From Anaerolinea sp. (GTDB taxonomy: Bacteria > Chloroflexota > Anaerolineae > Anaerolineales > Anaerolineaceae): a stretch of 5,182 bases of DNA. The position numbers were made by a program, and so were the translations under genes. Below are positions 4,829-5,182 of this stretch, piece after piece (the first letter of the stretch is position 1; each line of letters opens with the position of its first letter). The notes under the pieces are model-generated. The model saw only the letters and a list, made by a program, of their open reading frames with translations, did not search any database and had not been told where the DNA came from. The stretch spans positions 1 to 5,182 of the forward strand of contig PNNU01000271.1 in the NCBI GenBank assembly GCA_013824385.1, given 5' to 3'.

Positions 4829-5182
4829 TCACTTTTCGTTATCTTCCATCATCTGGACGAAGCATTTGACCACTTCTTCATCAAAATGCGTGCCCGCCTG
4901 ATCGACGATATGCTTCAAGGCGTTTTGTTTGTTCCAGGCTTTGCGGTAAGGGCGGTCAGAAACGAGCGCGTCCCAGGCATCGACGATGGCAAAGATGCGG
5001 GCAGATAAGGGGATCTGCTCGCCCTTCAAGCCGCGCGGATAGCCTGTGCCGTCCCACCATTCGTGGTGACAATAGGGAATATCCAGCACGTCCTTGAAGT
5101 AAGGCAATTCTGACAGCATCTCATAGGCATAAGTGGGGTGTTTCTGCATGATGGACCATTCGTCCTCGGTTAGTTTGCCTGG
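4829..5182 (-). CDS. HD-GYP domain protein (cyclic-di-GMP phosphodiesterase type), C-terminal part
   Basis: The frame is open to the window edge, giving the last 117 residues; the ATG at 5149 is internal, because the preceding codons read PGKLTEDEWSI, which belongs to the domain. HD-GYP proteins hydrolyse cyclic di-GMP at a di- or tri-metal centre, lowering this messenger and so affecting motility and biofilm. The fragment shows the signature HHEWWDGTGYP (39-49), then GLKGEQIPLSARIFAIVDAWDAL (51-73) and SDRPYRKAW (75-83). The metal-binding HHE, the GYP motif and the later D68 are all intact. The defining HD pair and any N-terminal sensor domain (PAS, GAF or receiver) lie outside the window. 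A terminator follows directly. The last part of the gene also exists as a decayed copy at 3379-3489. Catalytic activity is likely from the conserved residues but not provable from this half. Confidence 0.93.
   Translation of the reverse strand, partial: PGKLTEDEWSIMQKHPTYAYEMLSELPYFKDVLDIPYCHHEWWDGTGYPRGLKGEQIPLSARIFAIVDAWDALVSDRPYRKAWNKQNALKHIVDQAGTHFDEEVVKCFVQMMEDNEK

Noticed and set aside
4817..5008. Plus-strand 63-codon frame at the right edge
   Set aside because: It is antisense to the HD-GYP coding sequence and begins inside the terminator stem.

Overview
The window looks like part of a bacterial chromosome, most plausibly an Anaerolineae-type Chloroflexota. That assignment is an inference from the style of the cyclophilin and HD-GYP proteins and from intergenic heptad repeats; no marker gene is present to prove it. 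Two ordinary, GC-richer blocks of core-type genes sit at the edges, with an AT-rich, repeat-bearing accessory stretch between them.

Left block (1-1246): the C-terminal 213 residues of an ABC-3 family metal (Zn/Mn/Fe) transporter permease run in from the left edge. A 170-residue cytoplasmic cyclophilin-type peptidyl-prolyl isomerase follows, with a strong ribosome binding site and a perfect 10-bp rho-independent terminator.

Middle (1247-4797): a degenerate GTGANNN heptad array opens about 540 bases of AT-rich, apparently non-coding DNA. This DNA holds several short direct and inverted repeats and ends in a candidate promoter with a tandem 13-bp repeat. Next is a very AT-rich gene (roughly one third G+C by hand count of sample lines) for a 485-residue polytopic membrane protein of the DUF2723 / TMEM260-like GT-C glycosyltransferase type. 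Downstream lies a decayed 3' fragment of an HD-GYP gene on the minus strand, broken at a palindrome whose right arm is repeated in inverted orientation about 170 bp away. After that come a doubtful 87-codon ORF and a well-supported gene for a 195-residue protein with a CxxC...CxxC zinc-ribbon-like N-terminus and two membrane helices.

Right block (4798-5182): a bidirectional terminator separates the zinc-ribbon gene from a convergent HD-GYP cyclic-di-GMP phosphodiesterase-type gene, of which only the C-terminal 117 residues are in the window. Its last 34 codons are the intact counterpart of the decayed fragment at 3379-3480 (90 of 102 bases identical, no gaps, same orientation).

The genes do not form an obvious pathway. 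The main interest is architectural: a low-GC segment lies between two terminators with the same 7-bp stem core, and a displaced 3' end of the HD-GYP gene lies about 1.47 kb downstream of the working copy. This fits old insertion or duplication at this locus. I see no integrase, transposase, CRISPR array, tRNA or rRNA, and nothing I would call a demonstrated new system.
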